Source of the DNA: Gammaproteobacteria bacterium
GTDB lineage: Bacteria > Pseudomonadota > Gammaproteobacteria > Granulosicoccales > Granulosicoccaceae
Reading direction: 5' to 3'
Assembly (NCBI GenBank): GCA_020444765.1
Contig: JAGRHW010000041.1
Span: forward strand, 1 to 14,508
DNA: 14,508 bases
Positions 7,042 through 14,099 of the stretch are shown piece after piece (within the stretch, counting starts at the first letter, position 1; every line of letters begins with the position of its first letter). The position numbers and the translations under genes are program-made. The notes below the pieces were generated by a model, which had not been told where the DNA came from, made no database searches, and worked only from the letters and a program-made list of their open reading frames with translations.

Positions 7042-8058
7042 ATGAAAACCCCCACACGACCAACCCTGATAGCCGGTGTTTTGAGCGGTCTTGTCGCGTT
7101 TGCAGGCGCCGCGCAAGCGGAAACTTGGAAATACGCGCACGAAGAGTCCGCCACCGATGTGCAAGGCGTCTATGCACAGAAATTCAAGGAAGCGATCGAA
7201 GCGAACTCCGATCACGAAATACAATTGTTTCCTTACGGAACGCTCGGTGAGTCGGCCGATATCATGGAACAGACCCAGGCCGGAATCCTGCAGTTTGTCG
7301 ACCAGTCACCGGGTTTCACGGGTGCGCTGATTCCCGAGGCACAGGTTTTTTTCGTTCCCTATCTGCTGCCGCAGGACCCTGACAAACTGAACACGTTTTT
7401 CAGCACCAGTAAGGCGATCAACGAGGACTTCAAAAAACTCTACGCCGATAACGGGCTGGAACTGCTGAAGATGTTCCCCGAAGGTGAGGTGGCGATGGCG
7501 ACCAAAGAGGAAGTCAAAAGCCCGGACGACCTCAACGAAGTAAAATTCCGCGTTATGACCAACCCGCTGCTGGTCGAATCCTACAAGGCTTTTGGTGCAA
7601 CCCCGACCCCTTTGCCCTGGGGTGAGGTCTACGGCGGTCTGCAAACCAATATAATACAAGGCCAGGAAAACCCGGTATTTTTTATCGAATCCGCAAAAAT
7701 CCATGAAGTCACCGACGTCATTACTTTTGCCGGTCACAATAACTTCACGACCGCCGTGATGGCCAACAAGGAGTTCTACGACGGCCTGAGCGACGAAGAC
7801 AAGCAGCTTGTCCAGGACGCCGCGCAGGCGGCTTTCGACTACACCGTCGATTACCAGAAAAACCTCGGTGACGAGTCGCTGGAAAAAATCAAAAAAGCCA
7901 AGCCGGAAATGAAAGTTGTCGTTCTGAGCGCGGAGGAGCGTCAACCGTTCCGCGATGCGGCAGCCGAAGTCGAAGCCAAGTTTCTCGAAATGACCGGCGA
8001 CAGTGGCAAAGCCATCCTTGATCAGATGAAGGAAGACCTGAAAGCCGTCGGCGAATAA
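7042..8058 (+). CDS. uehA: Ectoine/5-hydroxyectoine TRAP substrate-binding protein (DctP family)
   Basis: This 338-residue periplasmic binding protein has a signal peptide (residues 1-26: basic start, hydrophobic core, AQA before ETWKYAHEE). It follows TeaA of Halomonas elongata closely: YAHEE near the mature N-terminus, LGESADIMEQTQAGILQFV, QSPGFTGALIP, MTNPLLVESYKAFGATPTP and LPWGEVYGGLQT. R170 in FRVMTNP is the conserved TRAP arginine that clamps the ligand carboxylate. The ligand should be ectoine or 5-hydroxyectoine, delivered to UehBC. I chose the ATG at 7042 because AGGAGA lies just upstream and the signal peptide starts there. A GTG at 6979 in the same frame would bury the signal sequence. 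It is first in the transporter operon. Both symbols uehA and teaA are in use; the neighbouring catabolic genes favour uehA. Confidence 0.94.
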   Translation: MKTPTRPTLIAGVLSGLVAFAGAAQAETWKYAHEESATDVQGVYAQKFKEAIEANSDHEIQLFPYGTLGESADIMEQTQAGILQFVDQSPGFTGALIPEAQVFFVPYLLPQDPDKLNTFFSTSKAINEDFKKLYADNGLELLKMFPEGEVAMATKEEVKSPDDLNEVKFRVMTNPLLVESYKAFGATPTPLPWGEVYGGLQTNIIQGQENPVFFIESAKIHEVTDVITFAGHNNFTTAVMANKEFYDGLSDEDKQLVQDAAQAAFDYTVDYQKNLGDESLEKIKKAKPEMKVVVLSAEERQPFRDAAAEVEAKFLEMTGDSGKAILDQMKEDLKAVGE

Positions 8059-8088
8059 GCACAGGGCGGAACCCGCTCATGGCAGATG

Positions 8089-8117
8089 CGGGGACGAACC
8101 GAAACCGGGCGTCCCCG
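8089..8117 (+). promoter_or_regulatory. Stem-loop 1 between uehA and uehB
   Basis: CGGGGACG (8089-8096) pairs perfectly with CGTCCCCG (8110-8117). Inside, CCG and CGG can add three pairs around AAAC. It begins 30 bases after the uehA stop. It lacks a following T-run, so it is more likely an mRNA-protecting or attenuating structure than a full terminator. Confidence 0.6.
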
Positions 8118-8148
8118 TAAACTGCCGGATTGAAAACGACTCTTTATT

Positions 8149-8167
8149 GCCGCGGGTATCCCGCGGC
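8149..8167 (+). promoter_or_regulatory. Stem-loop 2 between uehA and uehB
   Basis: GCCGCGGG (8149-8156) and CCCGCGGC (8160-8167) form a perfect, all-GC eight-pair stem with the loop TAT. It ends 11 bases before the GAGGAG ribosome site of uehB. With stem-loop 1 it would make the binding-protein message more abundant than that of the membrane subunits. Confidence 0.6.
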
Positions 8168-8193
8168 CTGACTTGAACGAGGAGTGCAGGTTC

Positions 8194-8772
8194 ATGACCG
8201 CCGAGGGTGAAAGAAAAGAACATGAATCCGGCCTGCCGGGAATTCTGGGAATCATCGACTCCGGGCTGAGCCGCTTCGAGTCCTTCGCGCTTGCTGTCGG
8301 CGTTCTGCTGATGGCGTTCAATACGGTGGCAAATGTCGTCGGCCGTTTTATTTTTCAGCACAGTCTGTTTTTCTCCGAAGAACTCAATCGAATCCTGATC
8401 ATCCTGATTACCTTTGCAGGTATCAGCTATGCCGCACGCCATGGCCGGCATATCCGCATGTCGGCCATTTACGACGGACTATCGCCGCGGATTCGCAAAA
8501 TACTGATGATCATCATTGCCGCGATCACCGCCTTGTCGATGTTTGCACTGTGTTACTTCGCCGTCGGCTATATACAGAAAGTCGCCAGCTCCGGTCGGGT
8601 GTTGCCATCCTTGCAGATTCCGGTTTACTGGATTTTTCTCTGGGTGCCGGTCGGGTTTTTCGTCACCGGCGTGCAATATGCGCTGACCGCCTACAAAAAC
8701 ATTATCGAAGACGACATTTACCTCTCTACCCATGTGCTCGAAGGGTATGACGAGAGTGAAGTGGAAGTCTGA
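8194..8772 (+). CDS. uehB: TRAP transporter small membrane subunit (DctQ family)
   Basis: This 192-residue membrane protein shows four hydrophobic segments at about residues 30-52, 66-81, 103-126 and 143-165, the usual DctQ layout. The family signature is present: SEELNRILI followed by [15 protein letters not shown], and a late segment with [10 protein letters not shown]. DctQ proteins form a complex with the large DctM subunit and take part in loading substrate from the periplasmic binding protein. GAGGAG (8179-8184) lies nine bases before the ATG at 8194. A TTG at 8173 in the same frame is less likely because the ribosome site would then be inside the gene. It lies 135 bp after uehA and 15 bp before uehC. 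Confidence 0.92.
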   Translation: MTAEGERKEHESGLPGILGIIDSGLSRFESFALAVGVLLMAFNTVANVVGRFIFQHSLFFSEELNRILIILITFAGISYAARHGRHIRMSAIYDGLSPRIRKILMIIIAAITALSMFALCYFAVGYIQKVASSGRVLPSLQIPVYWIFLWVPVGFFVTGVQYALTAYKNIIEDDIYLSTHVLEGYDESEVEV

Positions 8773-8787
8773 TCAGGAGACCTGAGC

Positions 8788-10071
8788 ATGGCATCAACAA
8801 TTTTCATCGTCATGATCGTGCTGCTGCTACTGGGTTTTCCCATGATGGTGCCGCTGATCATCGCCGCCTTTATCGGCTTTTTCCAGATGTTCGGCGGCAT
8901 CGATAAAATGGATTTTATGGTGCAGCAGTTCCTCGCCGGGATTCGCCCCGCCTCGTTGATCGCAGTGCCGATGTTTATCTTTGCCGCGGATATCATGACG
9001 CGCGGCCAGTCGGCCAATCGCCTGATCGATATGGTGATGAAGTTTATCGGTCATATCAAAGGCGGGCTGGCGGTCAGTGCGGCGACCGCCTGTACACTGT
9101 TTGGCGCCGTGTCCGGCTCGACCCAGGCAACCGTGGTCGCGGTCGGCTCGCCGCTGCGCCCGCGGATGCTGAAGGCCGGTTACAAGGACTCCTTTGTGCT
9201 GGCGCTGATCGTCAATTCCAGCGACATCGCGTTTCTGATTCCGCCGAGTATCGGTATGATTATTTACGGCGTTATCTCGAATACCTCGATCTCCGAGCTG
9301 TTTATCGCCGGCGTCGGTCCCGGCCTGCTGATTCTTCTGATGTTTTCGATCTACAGCATCATCTATGCGACCGTGCAGGGCGTGCCGACCGAGGAAAAGG
9401 CGACCTGGAGCGAACGCATGACCGCCGTGCGCATGGCCGTCTGGCCGCTCGGTTTTCCGCTGATTATCGTCGGCGGCATCTATGGCGGTATTTTCAGCCC
9501 CACCGAAGCGGCCGCCGCCTGCGTTCTGTACGCGCTGATTCTCGAGGTTGGTGTATTCCGTTCGCTGACGCTGACGGATATTTATAAAACCGCCAAGTCC
9601 ACCGGGCTGATCACAGCCGTGGTGTTTATCCTGGTCGGGGCAGGGGCTGCGTTTTCCTGGGTAATTTCGTTTGCCCAGATTCCACAGGAAATGCTCGGGG
9701 CGATCGGCATTACTGAAATGGGCCCGACCGGCGTGCTGGTGGTGATCTCGATTGCCTTTTTCGTCGGCTGCATGTTCGTCGATCCGATTGTGGTGATCCT
9801 GGTGCTGGTGCCGATTTTCGCACCGGTCGTCAAAGCCACCGGCCTCGATCCGGTACTGGTCGGTATCGTGATCACCCTGCAGGTCGCCATAGGTTCGGCA
9901 ACGCCGCCCTTCGGTTGCGATATCTTTACCGCTATCGCGGTCTTCAAGCGCCCTTATATCGATGTGGTCAAGGGGACGCCGCCGTTTATCTTCATGCTCC
10001 TGCTTTCCGCCGTCCTGCTGATCATGTTTCCGCAAATTGCCCTGTTTCTCAGGGATCTGGCGTTCAACTAG
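8788..10071 (+). CDS. uehC: TRAP transporter large membrane subunit (DctM family)
   Basis: This 427-residue polytopic inner-membrane protein is the sodium-coupled transport subunit. DctM-specific signatures are visible: FGAVSGSTQATVVAVGSP with RPRMLKAGY at about 105-132, IPPSIGMIIYG at 151-161, FSPTEAAA at 237-243, and the late SATPPFGCD. Many hydrophobic segments run through its length, as expected for about twelve helices. AGGAGA sits seven bases before the ATG. With UehA and UehB it forms the ectoine/5-hydroxyectoine importer, driven by the ion gradient and not by ATP. The specificity comes from UehA and the cluster context. The protein alone would only be called a DctM subunit. Confidence 0.94.
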   Translation: MASTIFIVMIVLLLLGFPMMVPLIIAAFIGFFQMFGGIDKMDFMVQQFLAGIRPASLIAVPMFIFAADIMTRGQSANRLIDMVMKFIGHIKGGLAVSAATACTLFGAVSGSTQATVVAVGSPLRPRMLKAGYKDSFVLALIVNSSDIAFLIPPSIGMIIYGVISNTSISELFIAGVGPGLLILLMFSIYSIIYATVQGVPTEEKATWSERMTAVRMAVWPLGFPLIIVGGIYGGIFSPTEAAAACVLYALILEVGVFRSLTLTDIYKTAKSTGLITAVVFILVGAGAAFSWVISFAQIPQEMLGAIGITEMGPTGVLVVISIAFFVGCMFVDPIVVILVLVPIFAPVVKATGLDPVLVGIVITLQVAIGSATPPFGCDIFTAIAVFKRPYIDVVKGTPPFIFMLLLSAVLLIMFPQIALFLRDLAFN

Positions 10072-10092
10072 TATTAACGGGGGAGGAGTTGC

Positions 10093-10530
10093 ATGTTTAA
10101 ACGTATCATGGTGCCGACGGACGGCTCTGAGCACGCCAAAGACGCGCTGAAAAAAGCCGTCGAACTGCAAAAGCTCTGTGGCGCGGAACTGTTTATATTG
10201 TCGGTTTACCGCCACTACGGCCTGCTGGAGAAATCTATGTCGATGGTCCGACCGGAAGACCCGGAAAACATCGACGATGCCTTGCAGGCCCACAGCAAGA
10301 CCATGGCCGAGGATTTCAAGAAACTGGCTGTCGAGCTCGGCAGCGACAAGCCGCGGGCCTTTGTCAAAAGCGGCCATCCGGCACGCACCATCGTGAAATT
10401 CGCCGATGATAAAGAGATCGACCTGATTGTGCTCGGTAGCCGCGGGCTTGGTGACGTGGATGGCTTTCTGCTCGGCAGTGTTTCGCACAAGGTCACCAGT
10501 CTTGCAAAATGTCCGGTGATGGTCATCTAG
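10093..10530 (+). CDS. teaD: Universal stress protein linked to the ectoine TRAP transporter (TeaD-like)
   Basis: This 145-residue UspA-family protein starts FKRIMVPTDGSEHAKDAL and ends CPVMVI, both typical. The ATP-binding signature G-2x-G-9x-G(S/T) is complete: G115, G118, G128 and S129. It should therefore bind ATP, like TeaD of Halomonas elongata, a nucleotide-dependent negative modulator of the TeaABC transporter encoded in the same operon. GGGAGGAG precedes the ATG, 21 bp after the uehC stop. Usp proteins are common, so the link to transport control rests on position. In this locus type a usp gene regularly follows uehC. Confidence 0.9.
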   Translation: MFKRIMVPTDGSEHAKDALKKAVELQKLCGAELFILSVYRHYGLLEKSMSMVRPEDPENIDDALQAHSKTMAEDFKKLAVELGSDKPRAFVKSGHPARTIVKFADDKEIDLIVLGSRGLGDVDGFLLGSVSHKVTSLAKCPVMVI

Positions 10531-10555
10531 ATCGACATGGCTGTTATACAATCCC

Positions 10556-11296
10556 GTGCGTAAGGTAGCGCCGTTCAGCGGGACATGCCGCCTGCTTGAC
10601 CGGGCAGGCGTCAGCGGCTCGGTCGGCCTGATCGTGCTCGCGACCGACCTGACCAGCGAGCGTGATTTCCGCCGCTTGATGCAGACACACCAGCTGGATT
10701 TCGATCTTTACGTCAACCGTATCCGTTTCGACAACCCCGTGACCGAAACGAGTCTGCGCTCGATGGAGAGCGATCTTGCCGATGTCGCAGCGCAGATTCT
10801 GCCGGCCTGTCCGCTCGATATCGTGGCCTTTGCCTGCACGTCGGCCTCCGCGCTGATTGGTGACGATGCGGTTACTCAGGCCATCCGGCGCGGCAAACCG
10901 GGGGTGCGGGTCATTACCACGGCGGCCGCCTCCAGCCGCAGTCTGGCAGCGCTCGGCAAGCGGAAGATCAGTGTCTTGACGCCTTACAGTCGAGAGGTCA
11001 GTCTGGGGCTGACCGATTACTTTGGGCGTCAGGGCCTGGACATCGTTTCCCTGACTTACCTGGACGTCGACGACGATCGCGATATTGCCAGAATTTCTCC
11101 CGAGACCATCATGCAGGCCGCGCTGGAAGCGACCGCCAAGGAGGCGGAGGCCCTGTTTATTTCCTGTACCGCTTTGCGGGCGGTGGAGATGATTGAGGCC
11201 ATTCAGGAACGAATCGGTAAACCGGTTATCAGCAGTAATCAGGCGACTTTCTGGCAAACCGTTTATTCACTGGAGCAAACGTCCAAGCCTGTTTAA
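10556..11296 (+). CDS. eutA: EutA, Asp/Glu racemase superfamily (maleate isomerase-like)
   Basis: This 246-residue protein belongs to the superfamily of Asp/Glu racemases, arylmalonate decarboxylases and maleate isomerases. Both active-site cysteine motifs are present: ACTSAS with C94 and SCTALR with C204. The N-terminal VGLIVLATDLTSERDF is typical of EutA. With EutB and EutC it is thought to convert 5-hydroxyectoine to ectoine; the chemistry is not settled. The start is uncertain. GTG at 10556 is the only ordinary start between the upstream in-frame stop (10517-10519) and the conserved region, but it has no ribosome site. The next in-frame ATG (M42) would remove conserved sequence. The stop codon lies inside a perfect 17-bp inverted repeat shared with the downstream gap. 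Confidence 0.85.
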   Translation: MRKVAPFSGTCRLLDRAGVSGSVGLIVLATDLTSERDFRRLMQTHQLDFDLYVNRIRFDNPVTETSLRSMESDLADVAAQILPACPLDIVAFACTSASALIGDDAVTQAIRRGKPGVRVITTAAASSRSLAALGKRKISVLTPYSREVSLGLTDYFGRQGLDIVSLTYLDVDDDRDIARISPETIMQAALEATAKEAEALFISCTALRAVEMIEAIQERIGKPVISSNQATFWQTVYSLEQTSKPV

Positions 11297-11336
11297 AATC
11301 GCTGCAATCGACTGCTGCCGCAGCGATTTTAAACAG
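11289..11336. terminator. 17-bp perfect inverted repeat spanning the eutA stop, terminator-like
   Basis: The left arm CTGTTTAAAATCGCTGC (11289-11305) and right arm GCAGCGATTTTAAACAG (11320-11336) match perfectly around a 14-base loop. The GC-rich core with AAAA before and TTTT after resembles a bidirectional intrinsic terminator, ATCGCTGC/GCAGCGAT followed by TTTT. It could attenuate transcription into gntR-eutBC, or it could be a protein-binding dyad. Confidence 0.65.
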
Positions 11337-11362
11337 ACTATCAGAGGAACCAATAATAACAA

Positions 11363-12094
11363 ATGAATGGAAATGATACCGGCGAATTTACCCTGCAGCC
11401 CGGTGCCGAGGAGAATCGAAGCGATGCCGAAACCCGCTTTGACACCATGTACATCCGCTTGCGCGAACGCATAACCCTGCTCGATTACGAGCCCGGCATG
11501 CGGATTTCCGAAGAGGGCATGGCGCAGGAATTCAACGTCAGCCGCACGCCGGTGCGGCGTGTTTTCAGCCGTCTTGAAGCGGAGGGGCTGGTGGAGATCC
11601 GCCATGGCGCGGGCACCTTTGTCACCGCGGTGGCGCCGGAGGATTTACGTGCGGTCTATCTGCTACGTATGGAGCTGATCCAGCTTATCGATGTACTCTC
11701 ACCCAGGCCGGCGCAGGATGAAACCATACAGGGAATGCGGGCTCTGCAGCAGCAAACCCTGGAAATAAAGGGTTCGGAAAATCCGAAACGGCTGTTCGCA
11801 CTGGTCAATATGCGGATGTTCGAATTGATGATGGAACTGGTCGGTAATGCACCGCTGCGGGAGATATTGCAACTACTGTTCTATCGGACAGCGAGAATGT
11901 GGCCATATCTTATGGATGACGAAATCGTGATTCGCGAGGCCGAGACGCTTTACCGCGAGATCGATGAAACCGTCCGTGTGCTGGAAAACGGGCAGGTCCC
12001 CACGGCCGGACATCTCCGGCGTTGTCATATCGCCATGGCCTTGCAGCGCTTGATGGAGATGTACCCCTTACATGAAACACGACAAACGGAATAA
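11363..12094 (+). CDS. GntR-family regulator, FCD (FadR-like) class, in the ectoine cluster
   Basis: This 243-residue regulator has a GntR winged helix at about residues 28-90 (RLRERI, GMRISEEGMAQEFNVSRTPVRRVFSRLEAEGLVEIR, GAGTFV). An alpha-helical FCD effector domain follows at about 95-232. Most of the usual FCD metal-binding histidines are not in their places: MRMFELMM stands where an FH motif is common, and only H222 looks retained. It therefore may bind its ligand without metal. By position it should control ectoine uptake and degradation and answer to a pathway intermediate. The known regulator EnuR is a MocR-type fusion with an aminotransferase domain, and this is not that. AGAGGA lies rather far (14 bases) before the ATG. 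It sits between eutA and eutB, six bp before the latter. Confidence 0.9.
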   Translation: MNGNDTGEFTLQPGAEENRSDAETRFDTMYIRLRERITLLDYEPGMRISEEGMAQEFNVSRTPVRRVFSRLEAEGLVEIRHGAGTFVTAVAPEDLRAVYLLRMELIQLIDVLSPRPAQDETIQGMRALQQQTLEIKGSENPKRLFALVNMRMFELMMELVGNAPLREILQLLFYRTARMWPYLMDDEIVIREAETLYREIDETVRVLENGQVPTAGHLRRCHIAMALQRLMEMYPLHETRQTE

Positions 12095-12100
12095 ATTCCG
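12087..12100. repeat. Small dyad CGGAAT-AA-ATTCCG between gntR and eutB
   Basis: The 14-bp dyad covers the gntR stop codon and ends immediately before the eutB ATG. Two bases separate the six-bp arms, so it is not a good RNA hairpin. The CGGA inside it may act as a weak ribosome site for eutB. It may be chance. Confidence 0.4.
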
Positions 12101-13114
12101 ATGCTGACGTTGCGAACAGTTCTTGAAGCGGTCGAACCGGTTTCCCGCTATACGGTCCGTACGCCGCTGGTGCCTGCCACCAGTCTCGCTGACACAGGCC
12201 GGCAGGTCCGTCTCAAGCTCGAGACTACCCAGGCGATCGGCGCCTTCAAGATTCGCGGTGCGGTCAATGCGCTAAGCAAGCTGACCGGGGAGCAGCGGGC
12301 CAGGGGTGTGGTCTGTGTCTCGACCGGCAATCATGGCCGTGCGCTGGCCAGCGCCGCCGCGCAAATGGGCAGCAGGGCAACGGTTTGCATGTCGTCACTG
12401 GTGCCGCGCAACAAGCTGGAGGCGATTGCCGCACTCGGCGCGGATGTGCGCATTCACGGTAAATCCCAGGACGAAGCGCAGGCGCTGGTTGAGGAACTGG
12501 TCGACAAACAAGGCATGACTGAAATTCCCCCTTTCGACCACCCCGACGTATTGTCCGGCCAGGGCACGATCGGTCTGGAGATATGCCAGGACTGGCCAGC
12601 TGTCGATACGCTGATCGTGCCGCTGTCCGGCGGCGGCCTGATCAGCGGCGTGGCACTGGCCGCCAAAGCGATCAATCCCGACATCCGGGTGATTGCCGTC
12701 AGCCCGCGGCGCGGCGCGGCCATGGCCGCCAGTCTTCGTGCGGGCCGGCCGACCGAGGTCGAGGAACTGCCGACCCTGGCCGACTCGCTGGGCGGTGGAA
12801 TCGGCCTGAATAACCGTTATACCCTGGAACACGTCAGTGCGCTGGTCGATGAGGTGGTCTTGCTGAGCGAACGGCAGATCGCCGATGCGATGCGCTACCT
12901 GTATTTTAACGAAGGACTGGTCACCGAAGGCGCCGGCGCCGTCGGTGCGGCGGTCCTGATCGAGCAGGATATCCGTGAACGGCTGGCCGATACACTCGGC
13001 AAACGTATTGCGATCGTAGTTTCCGGGCGCAATATCGATATGCAGGACTTTACGCAGATCGTCAATAAATCACATCCGGTTTACAGCCGGAACGGGGAGG
13101 ACGGACATGCCTGA
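12101..13114 (+). CDS. eutB: EutB, threonine dehydratase-like PLP enzyme
   Basis: This 337-residue fold-type II PLP enzyme is of the threonine/serine dehydratase family. K50 in GAFKIRGA is the Schiff-base lysine, STGNHG at 74-79 is the substrate carboxylate loop, and SGGGL at 176-180 binds the cofactor phosphate. NEGLVTEGAGA near residue 270 completes the active-site wall. It lacks the C-terminal ACT regulatory domain of biosynthetic threonine deaminases, so it is a catabolic type. With EutA and EutC it is proposed to handle the hydroxyl group of 5-hydroxyectoine-derived material. A plain threonine or hydroxyaspartate dehydratase cannot be excluded from sequence alone. The ATG has only a weak upstream CGGA. 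It overlaps eutC by eight bases. Confidence 0.9.
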   Translation: MLTLRTVLEAVEPVSRYTVRTPLVPATSLADTGRQVRLKLETTQAIGAFKIRGAVNALSKLTGEQRARGVVCVSTGNHGRALASAAAQMGSRATVCMSSLVPRNKLEAIAALGADVRIHGKSQDEAQALVEELVDKQGMTEIPPFDHPDVLSGQGTIGLEICQDWPAVDTLIVPLSGGGLISGVALAAKAINPDIRVIAVSPRRGAAMAASLRAGRPTEVEELPTLADSLGGGIGLNNRYTLEHVSALVDEVVLLSERQIADAMRYLYFNEGLVTEGAGAVGAAVLIEQDIRERLADTLGKRIAIVVSGRNIDMQDFTQIVNKSHPVYSRNGEDGHA

Positions 13115-14099
13115 TATCAGAATCCTGACCGAAGCGGAGTTGCGCCAGTGCGTACGGCTCGATAAACAGGCCGTCGATATCACCGAGCAGGCCTTCACGC
13201 AGCTGGAGAAAGGCGTGGTTACCATGCCGCCGGTACTGAGTATGGCGATGCCATCCGTCAACGGCGAGGTGGATGTCAAAACCGCTTATATTCAGGGTCT
13301 GAACACCTTTACCATAAAAGCCAGCCCCGGCTTCTTCGACAATCCGGCCAGAGGGCTGCCGAGTCTCGGCGGTCTGATGGTGGTTTTCTGCGCGCAGACC
13401 GGCGTTGTCAAAGCTGTATTACTCGACAACGGCTATCTGACCGATGTGCGTACGGCTGCAGCGGGCGGTGTGGCGGCCCGCCACTTCGCGCCGTCGCAGG
13501 TACAAACCGCGGGTATTATCGGTGCCGGTGTACAGGCGGCGTTGCAGGCGCAGGCCTTGTTGCTGGAGCGCCGCGTCGAGCGCCTGCTGGTCTGGTCGCC
13601 GACCCGCACCAACGCCGAGCGTTATGCGCAACGGCAGCAGGACATCCTGGGTATTCCGGTAACGGTTGCAGAAAATGCAGAATCCGTGGTCCGGCAGTCG
13701 CAGCTCGTGGTTACTACAACTCCAGCAGGCGAACCCCTTATCCAAGCCGACTGGCTGCATCCAGGCTTGCATATTACCGCGATGGGTGCGGATTCGCCGG
13801 ACAAAAACGAACTGCAGGCCGAGGTCCTGATCAGGGCGGACCGGTTCGTCTGCGACAGGGTTCAACAGTCTCTGGAACGGGGCGAGTTGCGCAGCGCGGT
13901 GGCGGCGGGCTTGATCAGCGCCGATACGCCTGTCGATGAACTCGGCCAGGTTTGCAGCGGGCAGCTTGCCGGCCGCCGGGACGATCAGGAGATTACCGTC
14001 TGCGATTTGACCGGCACCGGCGTACAGGACACGGCGATCGCCGATCATGCACTCGGGGTTGCGATCCGAAGCGGTTTGGGCAGCGTTATCAAGGCATGA
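13107..14099 (+). CDS. eutC: EutC, ornithine cyclodeaminase/mu-crystallin family protein
   Basis: This 330-residue NAD(P)-dependent protein is of the ornithine cyclodeaminase/mu-crystallin family. Visible markers are the active-site lysine K71 in TIKASPGF, GLPSLGGLMVVF, LTDVRTAA at 111-118, the dinucleotide-binding loop IIGAGVQA (G139, G141) and the Asp of MGADSPDKNE (D229). Family members reduce or cyclise amino and imino acids. In this cluster EutC is thought to complete the EutABC conversion of 5-hydroxyectoine to ectoine. GGGGAGGA lies just before the ATG, inside the end of eutB, and the eight-base overlap implies translational coupling. The stop overlaps the following regulator gene by ATGA. 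True ornithine cyclodeaminase activity is unlikely given the neighbours, but cannot be ruled out by reading. Confidence 0.9.
   Translation: MPDIRILTEAELRQCVRLDKQAVDITEQAFTQLEKGVVTMPPVLSMAMPSVNGEVDVKTAYIQGLNTFTIKASPGFFDNPARGLPSLGGLMVVFCAQTGVVKAVLLDNGYLTDVRTAAAGGVAARHFAPSQVQTAGIIGAGVQAALQAQALLLERRVERLLVWSPTRTNAERYAQRQQDILGIPVTVAENAESVVRQSQLVVTTTPAGEPLIQADWLHPGLHITAMGADSPDKNELQAEVLIRADRFVCDRVQQSLERGELRSAVAAGLISADTPVDELGQVCSGQLAGRRDDQEITVCDLTGTGVQDTAIADHALGVAIRSGLGSVIKA

Noticed and set aside
8827..10551. Long minus-strand open frame of 574 codons opposite uehC and usp
   Set aside because: It is antisense to two clear genes with full family motifs. Its composition (very rich in His, Asp, Gln, Arg) is that of a mirror frame, and it has no recognisable domain.
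10544..11257. Minus-strand open frame of 237 codons opposite eutA
   Set aside because: It mirrors eutA, whose two cysteine motifs and neighbours are clear. No known family is visible in the antisense product.
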